Below the pieces are notes generated by a model. The model was not told the DNA's origin. It saw only the letters and a program-made list of their open reading frames with translations, and made no database searches. From Holophagae bacterium (GTDB lineage: Bacteria; Acidobacteriota; Thermoanaerobaculia; Thermoanaerobaculales; Sulfomarinibacteraceae), in the NCBI GenBank assembly GCA_030637505.1, contig DAOWGJ010000011.1:1-8836 (forward strand): a DNA stretch of 8,836 nt, in the 5' to 3' direction. Positions 1 to 6,535 of this stretch are shown piece after piece. The position numbers and the translations under genes were made by a program. Position 1 is the first letter of the stretch, and every line of letters starts with the position of its first letter.

Positions 1-11
1 CCCTGTGTTTC

Positions 12-35
12 TCTCTGCGCCTCTGCGTCTCTGCG
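12..35. repeat. Three tandem 8-bp units of the form YCTCTGCG
   Basis: Positions 12-19, 20-27 and 28-35 read TCTCTGCG, CCTCTGCG and TCTCTGCG, a near-perfect three-unit tandem repeat at the left edge of the window in non-coding DNA upstream of the polysaccharide genes. The flanks are also pyrimidine-rich (CTCT/TTCTT). Similar CTCTGCGT-type arrays are, from memory, common in intergenic DNA of unrelated environmental bacteria. The window edge may cut off part of the array. No function can be assigned. Confidence 0.6.
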
Positions 36-92
36 TTCTCTTCTTCCAACGGCACGATGCGCGATCGGAGTCGCCGGCTCCCGCCCAGCTTC

Positions 93-127
93 CCAGCGGC
101 GGCTCGCCTCCTGGCGCCGCCCGCTGG
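93..127 (+). promoter_or_regulatory. Possible leader stem-loop before the first glycosyltransferase
   Basis: CCAGCGGCGGC (93-103) can pair with GCCGCCCGCTGG (116-127), giving an 11-bp GC stem with one bulged C and a 12-nt loop. It ends 11 bases before the ATG at 139. No T-run follows, so it is not a classical terminator. It could shape the 5' leader of the polysaccharide mRNA or be a chance pairing in GC-rich DNA. I see no convincing promoter or gene elsewhere in 36-138. Confidence 0.3.
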
Positions 128-138
128 ACTATGACACC

Positions 139-1161
139 ATGCCGGGCGTGATTGAGACTGCGGCCTACGACGTGGTGATCGTCGCCTTCAACGATGCGGA
201 AACCCTTCCGGCATGCCTTGTTGCCGTCAAGGGCCTTGATCCCCAACCCACTCGGCTTGTAGTCGGCGACAATGCATCGCAGGACGACTCCGCCGACATC
301 GCCCGGCGAGCCGGCGCCGAGGTCCTCAGCCTGAAAGAGAACACCGGCTTTGCCGGCGGCATGAACCGCGGCATCGAATATACCAATGCTCCCTGGGTCC
401 TTCTGCTCAATCCGGACTGCGCCCCTCATCCGGATTTCTTTTCAGAGTTGCTCCAAGCGATCGACGCCCGTCCTCAGGCCGAGGAGATAGGCTCGGCCAC
501 CGGCCTGCTGATGCGGGCCTGTGGCGCAGAGCTTTCGCCGACCGGCACGGTCGACGCCGCAGGCATGGTCGTCACTCCAGCGGGTCGTCACTTTGACCGC
601 GCCGCAGGGGAACCGGGCGAGGCCGCACCCAACGAACTCGCCTGGGTCTTCGGTGGCACTGGCGCCGCCACCCTGTTCAGGAGGCGGGCACTGGACGACG
701 TCGCCTACCCTGACGGCCAGATCTTTCCCGAGTCCTTCTTCTGCTATCGAGAGGACGCCGAACTGGCATGGCGCCTCCAACACCGAGGTTGGCGTTGCCT
801 CTACGTCCCGACTGCCAAAGCCCTTCACCAACGAGGCTTTCGGCCGGAGGGCGGCCGCCACGGTCAGGCATGGATCAACCGGCACTCGGTCAAGAACCGC
901 TTCCTTCTTCGCGCCCACTGCGCCAATCTTCGCTGGCACCTCCGCTGCTTCCCGTTTTGGCTGATTCGAGATCTTCTGGTTCTCGTCGCATGCTTGACGG
1001 TCGAGATCTCGTCCTTTCCGGGCCTGATCGAGGCGTGGCGCCTCCGGCGGGATGCGACAGCGAGGCGGCGGTGGGTCCTGTCCCGCACAAAGGTTCCCTC
1101 CAGACAGGTTTCACGGTGGTTCCGTAGACCCTCCGGAAGGGTAGACATGGTCAACCAATAA
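139..1161 (+). CDS. GT2 family glycosyltransferase, rhamnosyltransferase (WbbL)-like
   Basis: Predicted inverting GT-A glycosyltransferase (340 aa) that would add a sugar from an NDP-sugar donor to a lipid-linked glycan at the cytoplasmic face of the inner membrane. The N-terminal strand VVIVAFNDAETL (12-23) is followed by DNAS (44-47), NTGFAGGMNRGI (68-79) and LLNPD (89-93), where NPD replaces the usual DXD as in WbbL-type enzymes. A late acidic pair, FFCYRED (200-206), is the expected catalytic-base region. A hydrophobic segment (about 272-290) and a basic C-terminus suggest membrane association. The ATG at 139 has only a weak upstream purine run, and GTG at 148 is an alternative. The TAA overlaps the next gene's ATG by one base, so coupled translation is likely. 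Rhamnose as donor is inferred from the subfamily only. Confidence 0.85.
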   Translation: MPGVIETAAYDVVIVAFNDAETLPACLVAVKGLDPQPTRLVVGDNASQDDSADIARRAGAEVLSLKENTGFAGGMNRGIEYTNAPWVLLLNPDCAPHPDFFSELLQAIDARPQAEEIGSATGLLMRACGAELSPTGTVDAAGMVVTPAGRHFDRAAGEPGEAAPNELAWVFGGTGAATLFRRRALDDVAYPDGQIFPESFFCYREDAELAWRLQHRGWRCLYVPTAKALHQRGFRPEGGRHGQAWINRHSVKNRFLLRAHCANLRWHLRCFPFWLIRDLLVLVACLTVEISSFPGLIEAWRLRRDATARRRWVLSRTKVPSRQVSRWFRRPSGRVDMVNQ

Positions 1162-2252
1162 TGAAGATCGCCATTGTGGGAACTCGCGGCGTCCCCGCCT
1201 CATATGGCGGGTTCGAGACCTTCGCCGAAGAGCTGGGGCGCCGCCTGTCGGACCGCGGGCACGAAGTCTGGGTCTACGGCCGGCCCGGCTTCGTCGATCC
1301 TGAACTCGGAACCTATCTCGGCATGAAACTCGTCGTCGTCCCTGCCATCCGGTCCAAACACCTGGAAACCGTGTCTCACACCCTCGTGTCATCGATCCAC
1401 GCCCTGCGGCAGGGTTTTGACGTCATCCTGATGTGCAATGCCGCCAATGCGCCCTTCGTTCGGTTGCTCCAGTTGGGGGGCCTGCCGGTGGCCCTCAACG
1501 TCGACGGACTCGAACGCAACCGTCGGAAATGGGGCTGGGCCGGCAGAACCTACTATCGCCTGTGCGAACGGTGGGCCGCCCGTTGGCCCGATGCTGTCGT
1601 CACCGATGCCGAGGTCATCAGGCGTTACTACCGCCGCGCCTACTCCGTCGAAAGCACCATGATCGCCTACGGCGCCGATCTTCCCCGCCCCGAAGGCACC
1701 GAAATCCTCGAAACTCTGGGTGTTCTCCCGGGCGAATACGCTCTCTACGTCTCCCGATTCGAGCCCGAGAACAACCCCGACCGTGTGGCTGAGGCCTGGG
1801 TACGATCGTCCACGACCCGTAGGCTGGTCATGCTGGGAGGCGCCCCCTACGCCCCGGAACTCACGCAACGAGTGCATGCCGTCGCCGACGACCGCGTCAT
1901 CCTCCCGGGATCGATTTACGGCGAAGGCTACCGGCAGTTGCTCTTCAATTGCCGCCTTTACATTCACGCCACCGAGGTCGGCGGCACCCACCCGGCCCTG
2001 ATTGAGGCCATGGGTGCTGGAAGACCGGTGCTCGCCTTCGATACCCCCGAAAACAGAGAAGTCATCGGGTCGACCGGCCCGGTGTTCAGATTCGAAGGAT
2101 CCCGGGCCCTTGATACACTGATCACCAAGGTGCTGGAAGACGATGAGCTACTGACGACCCTTGGGCGGGATGCGGCCTTGAGGGCCGAGGCCCTCTACTC
2201 GTGGGCAGCTGTCACCGACGCCTACGAGTCGCTCTTGGAGGGCTTGTGCTGA
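1161..2252 (+). CDS. GT4-type glycosyltransferase with N-terminal DUF1972 domain
   Basis: A 363-aa GT-B fold glycosyltransferase. The N-terminus MKIAIVGTRGVPASYGGFET (1-20) is the hallmark of the DUF1972 domain found in rhamnosyl- and other glycosyltransferases of O-antigen and exopolysaccharide clusters. The C-terminal Rossmann half has the donor-site region YVSRFEPENN (196-205) and GGTHPALIEAMGAGRPVLAF (274-293), which contains the E-X7-E-like region of GT4 enzymes. It ends SWAAVTDAYESLL, the typical final helix. Its length is normal for the family. The ATG overlaps the preceding stop (TAATG), and its own end overlaps the next start by 7 bases. It is expected to act in the cytoplasm on a polyprenyl-diphosphate-linked intermediate. 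The sugar and linkage cannot be read from sequence. Confidence 0.9.
   Translation: MKIAIVGTRGVPASYGGFETFAEELGRRLSDRGHEVWVYGRPGFVDPELGTYLGMKLVVVPAIRSKHLETVSHTLVSSIHALRQGFDVILMCNAANAPFVRLLQLGGLPVALNVDGLERNRRKWGWAGRTYYRLCERWAARWPDAVVTDAEVIRRYYRRAYSVESTMIAYGADLPRPEGTEILETLGVLPGEYALYVSRFEPENNPDRVAEAWVRSSTTRRLVMLGGAPYAPELTQRVHAVADDRVILPGSIYGEGYRQLLFNCRLYIHATEVGGTHPALIEAMGAGRPVLAFDTPENREVIGSTGPVFRFEGSRALDTLITKVLEDDELLTTLGRDAALRAEALYSWAAVTDAYESLLEGLC
2237..2242 (+). promoter_or_regulatory. Ribosome binding site choosing the GTG start at 2246
   Basis: GGAGGG lies inside the last codons of the GT4 gene, about 4 bases before GTG 2246. It favours that start over the longer reading from GTG 2201, which would add 15 residues unlike the family's N-terminus. 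Confidence 0.6.
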
Positions 2253-3676
2253 AAGAACGAGCCCGCACCGTCTCTTACTGGGTCTGGATGGCCGACATCC
2301 TCTTGACGACGGCGGCATTCCTCCTGGCGTGGTACTTTCGGTCCCACCTGGCGCCAAAGCTCTTCCCCGGACTGTTCCCCACTGAGTTATACCCCCTCTC
2401 CCGCTACCTCGGCCTGTTGGCCCTCGTCGTTCCCATCTGGACCGTCTTACTCCTTTCCCGCGAGGCCTACACTTCCCGCCGTCTGGTCTCGATCGCGGCC
2501 GAGGCATGGCACGTCCTCCAAGTCGTGGCCTTGGGAACGCTCAGTTTGGCAGCGGCCGGATGGCTGCTTCGCCTCGATTTTCTCTCGCGGCCATTCCTGG
2601 CCCTGTTTGCCGGGTTCAACCTGGCGTTCCTTCTCCTGGAAAAGCTGGCCCTGCGCCTGATGGCCCGGCAAATCCGTCGCCGGGGCTATAACTTCAGGAC
2701 CTTGTTGATCGTCGGCCTCAATGTTCGATCCGCCGAAGTGGCCTCCATCATCCAGGGTCACCCGCACTGGGGCCTGAAGATTTTGGGTTTCGTCGCACCG
2801 AACGGAGATCACCCCCCCGAATATGCCGGCCTGCCCGTCCTCGGAGCCGGTGAAGACCTGCCGCGGATACTCCAGGATGAGGTTGTCGACGAGGTCTTCT
2901 TCGTTCTCTCGAGACGCCAATTGGATGAATTCGAAGACGCCATCCTCCTGTGCTCCGAACTTGGCATCAGGTCCAGGGTCGCCCTGTTCTTCCCCCACCT
3001 CAAGGCCCGAGTCCTCTTGGAAGAGCTGGAAGGCATCCCGCTCTTGACCTTCACGACCGTCCCGGCGTCCCCCTTTCCCCTCTTTCTCAAGCGGCTGAGC
3101 GACATCGCAGTCTCATTCGTCGCCCTGATTGCTCTCAGTCCTCTTCTGGCCCTGATTGCCTTGGTGGTCAAACTCACGTCGAAGGGCCCGGTCCTCTTCG
3201 TTCAGGAACGCTGCGGTCTCAACGGGCGGCGTTTCAAGCTCTTCAAATTCCGAACGATGGTGCCCGAGGCCGAGAGTCTGCGTGCCGAAGTCGAACACCT
3301 CAATCAGGTAAGCGGTCACGCCTTCAAGGCCCCCGGCGACCCCAGGATCACCACCGCCGGCCGCCTCCTCCGTCGTTTCTCCTTGGACGAACTGCCGCAG
3401 CTCTTCAACATTCTCCGCAACGACATGTCCCTGGTGGGACCCAGACCTCCGATCCCGGAAGAAGTCAGCCAATACGAGCGATGGCAGCGGCGCCGCCTGT
3501 CGATGAAACCCGGCCTGACCGGCCTCTGGCAGGTCTCGGGGCGGGCGGACCTGGAAGATTTCGACCGCTGGATCCGCCTGGACCTCAGCTACATCGACCA
3601 GTGGTCGCCGTGGCTGGATTTCAAGATCCTGCTGAAGACGATCCCAGCCGTACTATCAGGCCGCGGCGCGGCCTGA
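2246..3676 (+). CDS. Polyprenyl-phosphate sugar-1-phosphate transferase (WbaP/WcaJ-type initiating enzyme)
   Basis: Predicted initiating transferase (476 aa from GTG 2246) that moves a sugar-1-phosphate, typically glucose or galactose, from a UDP-sugar to undecaprenyl phosphate. The N-terminal half has about four membrane helices (roughly 15-32, 53-70, 90-107, 113-130), then a Rossmann-like CoA-binding domain (TLLIVGLNVRSAEVA, 152-166). The C-terminal half is the monotopic transferase domain: KRLSDI and a hydrophobic re-entrant helix (283-309), QERCGLNGRRFKLFKFRTM (320-338), the catalytic Asp-Glu pair in SLDELPQLFN (DE at 381-382), SLVGPRPP (395-402) and KPGLTGLWQVSGR (421-433). The length fits the exopolysaccharide polyprenyl glycosylphosphotransferase family. 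It is the last gene of the cassette and overlaps the preceding gene by 7 bases. Sugar specificity is unknown. Confidence 0.92.
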   Translation: MLKERARTVSYWVWMADILLTTAAFLLAWYFRSHLAPKLFPGLFPTELYPLSRYLGLLALVVPIWTVLLLSREAYTSRRLVSIAAEAWHVLQVVALGTLSLAAAGWLLRLDFLSRPFLALFAGFNLAFLLLEKLALRLMARQIRRRGYNFRTLLIVGLNVRSAEVASIIQGHPHWGLKILGFVAPNGDHPPEYAGLPVLGAGEDLPRILQDEVVDEVFFVLSRRQLDEFEDAILLCSELGIRSRVALFFPHLKARVLLEELEGIPLLTFTTVPASPFPLFLKRLSDIAVSFVALIALSPLLALIALVVKLTSKGPVLFVQERCGLNGRRFKLFKFRTMVPEAESLRAEVEHLNQVSGHAFKAPGDPRITTAGRLLRRFSLDELPQLFNILRNDMSLVGPRPPIPEEVSQYERWQRRRLSMKPGLTGLWQVSGRADLEDFDRWIRLDLSYIDQWSPWLDFKILLKTIPAVLSGRGAA

Positions 3677-3677
3677 G

Positions 3678-3705
3678 AAGGCTGGGAGGCTAGCGTCCCA
3701 GCCTT
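3678..3705. terminator. Stem-loop between convergent genes, possible bidirectional terminator
   Basis: AAGGCTGGGA (3678-3687) and TCCCAGCCTT (3696-3705) form a perfect 10-bp stem with an 8-nt loop. It starts two bases after the sugar-transferase stop and runs over the stop codon and last codons of pth on the other strand. Neither side has a good T-run (AACAACCC on the + side), so intrinsic termination is plausible but not certain. Confidence 0.5.
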
Positions 3706-4634
3706 AACAACCCCTGACTCGCCAGCGTCCGAACGAAAAGATCTATCCGGGCCACAAGCATTTCGCAGTCTTCCGGCATCTCCTCTGCCAAGCCTTCGGC
3801 AATCTCCCCCAGGGTCGTCTGCCCGTCCATTCGGAGCCACGCCCTGCATCCGACGCCATCCAATCGGATGCGCTGGGGCCCGGTCCACCATCTGAGCCAC
3901 GCCCCGAGGTTTTTCAATCCCCGGCCGATCGGTCGCGGGCATTCGACCACCACATCGTCATCGACGGAAGTCCATTCTGCGACCCGAAGCGGGGTCACCG
4001 ACGCCAAATCCCATGCCAACCGGGGGGCTGCGGCACCGGCCGGCGACTCTCCTACCACCAACCCGTTAAAACGATTCATCGCAGGGCCGACACCCTCGGA
4101 AACTGCGACCTCGACCGCGGCCGCCGCCTGTTCGACAACCCTTTCAACCATCGCCCTCTCGTCATTCGGAAAGGGAGACAGCACATAGGCCGCCAGGTCG
4201 GTTCCAGCATCCGCGCCCCCAACTCCGACGCGCAGTCGCGGATAGTCGTCTCCCACGGCCTCGCAGATATTTCTCAGCCCGTTGTGGGTGCCCGCTCCCC
4301 CTCTGCGGCGAAACCTCATGCGGCTCAATCTGAGATCGATGTCGTCCACGACGACCAGCACCTCGTTCGGCGTCAGACCGGAACGCTCGATCAACGCGGT
4401 TACGGCCTCACCGGAACGGTTCATGAAGGTCGACGGACAGGCCAGGACAACAGGACGCCCGCCGATCTCGGCGACAACCTCCCGGTGAGTCGAAAAGATA
4501 CGCCACTCACCGGGGGCTTGATGCCGGGCCAAAGCCTCCACCACGGCAAAGCCGATATTGTGTCGGCTTCCCCGATAGTCCTCACCCGGGTTTCCCAACC
4601 CGACGATCAATTGAATATTGTGTGTCTCACCCAC
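3690..4634 (-). CDS. pth: Peptidyl-tRNA hydrolase fused to a C-terminal PqqD-like domain
   Basis: Residues 1 to about 190 are a complete bacterial peptidyl-tRNA hydrolase, which cleaves the ester of peptidyl-tRNAs dropped by ribosomes. Expected catalytic and binding residues are present: N15 (GLGNPG), H25 (RHN), M71-N72 (TFMNRSG), D97 (VVDDIDL) and H117-N118 (GTHNGLR). The domain ends at AMNRFNG (185-191), where ordinary Pth stops. The frame then continues through a Gly/Ala/Pro linker into about 100 residues (213-314) resembling PqqD-family winged helices: IRLDGVGCRAWLRMDGQTTL (256-275), EIAEGLAEEM, then a final helix ending LASQGLLRL. GTG 4634 is the start because GGAG lies 7 bases upstream and the family N-terminus follows directly. 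An intrinsic terminator separates it from rplY. Pth function is secure. The role of the extra domain, possibly peptide binding, is inference. Confidence 0.9.
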   Translation of the reverse strand: MGETHNIQLIVGLGNPGEDYRGSRHNIGFAVVEALARHQAPGEWRIFSTHREVVAEIGGRPVVLACPSTFMNRSGEAVTALIERSGLTPNEVLVVVDDIDLRLSRMRFRRRGGAGTHNGLRNICEAVGDDYPRLRVGVGGADAGTDLAAYVLSPFPNDERAMVERVVEQAAAAVEVAVSEGVGPAMNRFNGLVVGESPAGAAAPRLAWDLASVTPLRVAEWTSVDDDVVVECPRPIGRGLKNLGAWLRWWTGPQRIRLDGVGCRAWLRMDGQTTLGEIAEGLAEEMPEDCEMLVARIDLFVRTLASQGLLRLGR

Positions 4635-4641
4635 CAGATGG

Positions 4642-4645
4642 CTCC
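4642..4645 (-). promoter_or_regulatory. Ribosome binding site of pth
   Basis: GGAG on the - strand is spaced 7 bases from GTG 4634. There is no ATG closer to the conserved LIVGLGNPG segment, so this site supports the GTG start. Confidence 0.6.
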
Positions 4646-4685
4646 ATCAAGAATCCGAAGAAGAAACAGGCCTCAGGTTACAGGA

Positions 4686-4706
4686 TTCATCCTTCATCCT
4701 TCATTC
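4686..4706. repeat. Three tandem 7-bp TTCATCC units
   Basis: TTCATCC at 4686-4692 and 4693-4699, followed by the variant TTCATTC at 4700-4706, in the short non-coding stretch between the rplY terminator and pth. On the pth strand it reads GGATGAA repeated, in the expected 5' leader of pth. No function is evident. It may be slippage-prone. Confidence 0.55.
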
Positions 4707-4719
4707 ACCGTTATTACAA

Positions 4720-4747
4720 CAAGGGCGCCGCAGGTGCGGCGCCCTTG
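4720..4747 (-). terminator. Intrinsic terminator after rplY
   Basis: CAAGGGCGCCGCA (4720-4732) and TGCGGCGCCCTTG (4735-4747) are perfectly complementary, giving a stem of 12 or more GC-rich pairs with a tiny loop, 19 bases beyond the rplY stop. Reading on the - strand, the hairpin is followed by a moderately T-rich stretch (TTGTAATAA). A smaller inverted repeat, GAAAAT-TCG-ATTTTC (4747-4761), lies between the stop and the main stem. This closes the tRNA-prs-rplY transcription unit, so pth probably has its own promoter or relies on readthrough. Confidence 0.75.
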
Positions 4748-4766
4748 AAAATTCGATTTTCGAGGA

Positions 4767-5459
4767 TCAGCCTTCTTCGGCTTCCTCGCCCTTGCCCTTC
4801 TTGATCAGCTCGGGCTCGGCTTGTTCTTCGGTAAGCAGGCTCTCGGCCTCGAGCAGCCCCTCTTCTTCCTCTTCTTCGACCTCGGCCTTCGGCGCCTCGA
4901 CATGGAGGATCACGCGATTGTCGTCCTCGAGGAATTGGGCACTCTCCGGCAGCTTGTCAACGACGTCGGCCACGGTGATCTGGTCCCCGATATCCAAATC
5001 CGAGATATCGATCTTGATGTGGTCGAACATATCCTTCGGCAGCACCTCCACCTGGAGTTCCCGGGTGATGAAGTCAACCCGACCGCCCTCGCGAACACCG
5101 TGGCAATCGCCGAAAATCTCGACATTGATCGACACGTTGAGCTTGTGGCCCTTGGTGACGCGGATGAAGTCCATATGGAGAATCCGGCTTGTCATTGGAT
5201 CTCTCTGGATCTCCTTGATCATCGCCAGGCGCTCTTCCTTGGTCCCCTTGAGCTTGAGGAGGAAGATGGTGTTCTCACCACCCTCGCCCCTGAGGAGCTC
5301 CTTGATAACCTCGGATTCTGCCGAAATGGCGACCGGCGGCTTTCCTGCACCGTAGAGTACCGCCGGAATTCGGCCCTTATGACGGAGCCGCCCAACCTCG
5401 GCTTTGCCGGTCTCCTTGCGGCGCTCAACTGAAACGTGAATTTCGTTTGTGTCAGACAT
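4767..5459 (-). CDS. rplY: 50S ribosomal protein bL25, long TL5/Ctc form
   Basis: A 230-aa bL25 of the two-domain TL5/Ctc type that binds 5S rRNA in the large subunit. The N-terminal 5S-binding domain includes RKETGKAEVGRLRHKGRIPA (14-33), VLYGAGKPP (34-42), IKEIQRDPMTSRILHMDF (81-98) and a conserved start to the second domain at VTKGHKLNVSINVEIFG (101-117). The C-terminal TL5-specific domain continues through LQVEVLPKDMFDHIKIDISD (135-154) to about 190. The last 40 residues are a strongly acidic low-complexity tail with a run of Glu (195-200), common in long bL25 proteins. The ATG at 5459 is preceded by GGGGG (5469-5473) with a 9-base spacer. It lies 30 bases after prs, the classic prs-ctc order. 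No oddities beyond the acidic tail. Confidence 0.95.
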   Translation of the reverse strand: MSDTNEIHVSVERRKETGKAEVGRLRHKGRIPAVLYGAGKPPVAISAESEVIKELLRGEGGENTIFLLKLKGTKEERLAMIKEIQRDPMTSRILHMDFIRVTKGHKLNVSINVEIFGDCHGVREGGRVDFITRELQVEVLPKDMFDHIKIDISDLDIGDQITVADVVDKLPESAQFLEDDNRVILHVEAPKAEVEEEEEEGLLEAESLLTEEQAEPELIKKGKGEEAEEG

Positions 5460-5489
5460 CTACTGCAACCCCCATTAATATTTGAAATT

Positions 5490-6437
5490 TCATACGAACA
5501 AACTGGAAACCGAAGCCCCTTCATGAATCCGACGGATGGCCTCCCCGAGGAGAACGGCCAGCGAAAGCTGCTCGATCTTCGGGCAGGCGACAGCCTCCTC
5601 GGTCAAAACCTGGGTATCGGTCACCATGACTGTTTCCAAAAAACTGTTATTGATGCGCTCGATCGCCGGGCCCGACAGGATGGGGTGGACACCCGACGCA
5701 TGGATGGAGCGCGCACCGTGGTCCTTGAGGGCCTCAGCCGTCTTGACCAGGGTGCCGGCGGTATCGATGATGTCGTCAACGATAACGCAATCGTGGCCTT
5801 CGACGTTACCGATCACGTTCATGATCTCGGCCTTGTTGGCCTCCGGACGCCTCTTATCCATGATCGCCAGATCGACCTTGAGGCGCTTGGCAAAGGCTCG
5901 CGCCCTCTCCACGCCCCCGGCATCCGGCGATACAAGCAGTAAATTCTCCAGATTCTTCTTGGCAATGGCATCGATCAAGATCGGCGCCGCATAGAGGTGG
6001 TCGACCGGGATGTCGAAGAACCCCTGGATCTGGGACGCGTGCAAATCCAACGCCAGGAGCCGGTCTGCACCGGCAGTAGTAATCAGATTGGCCACCAGTT
6101 TGGCCGTGATCGGGACGCGAGGGGCGTCCTTCCGGTCTTGCCTCGCATAACCCATGTAGGGCATGACGACGCACAGCCGACTGGGAGAGGCCCGACGGAA
6201 GGCGTCCAGTATTATCAACAACTCCATCAACGATTCGTTGGAGGGTCGCCCGGTAGGTTGGACGATGAAGACGTCTGCGCCACGGACGTTTTCCTGGATC
6301 TGGCACCGAATCTCACCATCGGAAAACTTGCCCAGGCGCATGTCACCCAGCTCAATCTGCAAATAATTGCAGATCGCCTCTGAAAGCGGCCTGTTGGCGC
6401 TGCCGGTAAAAACCAGGAGTGGGGTTTCCTTCAACAT
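5490..6437 (-). CDS. prs: Ribose-phosphate pyrophosphokinase (PRPP synthase)
   Basis: A class I PRPP synthase of 315 aa, the normal length. It makes PRPP from ribose 5-phosphate and ATP for nucleotide, His and Trp synthesis. Visible motifs are FTGSANRPLSE (10-20), GKFSDGEIRCQIQENVRGAD (36-55), the ATP/flexible-loop region MGYARQDRK (95-103), the metal/ribose-phosphate signature DLHASQIQGFFD (131-142), SPDAGGVERAR (170-180) and the PRPP-binding loop VIVDDIIDTAGTL (218-230). The ATG at 6437 has GAGG 7 bases upstream. Only 12 bases separate the start from the CCA end of tRNA-Gln, and the two are probably co-transcribed from the promoter before the tRNA. The product is cytosolic and works as a homo-oligomer in the family. 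Confidence 0.97.
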   Translation of the reverse strand: MLKETPLLVFTGSANRPLSEAICNYLQIELGDMRLGKFSDGEIRCQIQENVRGADVFIVQPTGRPSNESLMELLIILDAFRRASPSRLCVVMPYMGYARQDRKDAPRVPITAKLVANLITTAGADRLLALDLHASQIQGFFDIPVDHLYAAPILIDAIAKKNLENLLLVSPDAGGVERARAFAKRLKVDLAIMDKRRPEANKAEIMNVIGNVEGHDCVIVDDIIDTAGTLVKTAEALKDHGARSIHASGVHPILSGPAIERINNSFLETVMVTDTQVLTEEAVACPKIEQLSLAVLLGEAIRRIHEGASVSSLFV

Positions 6438-6444
6438 TGATCAG

Positions 6445-6448
6445 CCTC
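6445..6448 (-). promoter_or_regulatory. prs Shine-Dalgarno next to the tRNA 3' end
   Basis: GAGG on the - strand, 7 bases before ATG 6437, begins one base after the encoded CCA of tRNA-Gln. The sequence CAGCC (tRNA 3' end) - AAGA - GGCTG (- strand 6455 to 6442) can form a 5-bp hairpin that covers part of this site when the tRNA acceptor stem is open. Confidence 0.55.
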
Positions 6449-6449
6449 T

Positions 6450-6524
6450 TGGCTGGGGCGGCAGGATTCGAACCTGCGAATGCCGATTCCAAAGACCGGT
6501 GGCTTACCGCTTGCCGACGCCCCA
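6450..6524 (-). tRNA. tRNA-Gln (anticodon UUG)
   Basis: The - strand folds as a standard 75-nt tRNA with encoded CCA (6452-6450). The acceptor stem is TGGGGCG / CGCCCCA (6524-6518 with 6460-6454) and the discriminator is G (6453). The anticodon loop CTTTGGA (6494-6488) gives UUG at 6492-6490. The T arm is GCAGG-TTCGAAT-CCTGC, and U8 and a GG-containing D loop are present. The U1-A72 end and the overall sequence match typical bacterial tRNA-Gln, which reads CAA and, by wobble, CAG. It lies between spoVG and prs on the same strand. Confidence 0.97.
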
Positions 6525-6535
6525 AGACGCCGCAG

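Noticed and set aside
442..939. 165-aa - strand frame opposite the GT2 gene
   Set aside because: Antisense shadow in high-GC DNA, with no domain signature, and the + strand gene is clear.
1389..1991. 200-aa - strand frame opposite the GT4 gene
   Set aside because: Codon-mirror shadow of the + strand gene with no recognisable motif.
4646..4704. Short upstream ORFs in the pth leader (for example an ATG in the GGATGAA repeats)
   Set aside because: No properly spaced ribosome binding site. The ATGs arise from the 7-bp repeat itself.
4821..5432. Long + strand open frame opposite rplY (203 aa)
   Set aside because: It is the antisense shadow of a well-supported bL25 gene, and its composition mirrors the acidic tail. 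No ribosome binding site or recognisable motif.
5460..5489. Separate promoter for rplY in the AT-rich prs-rplY gap
   Set aside because: TATTAA- and TTGTTC-like hexamers exist but with a 15-base spacer and poor matches. Co-transcription with prs is simpler.
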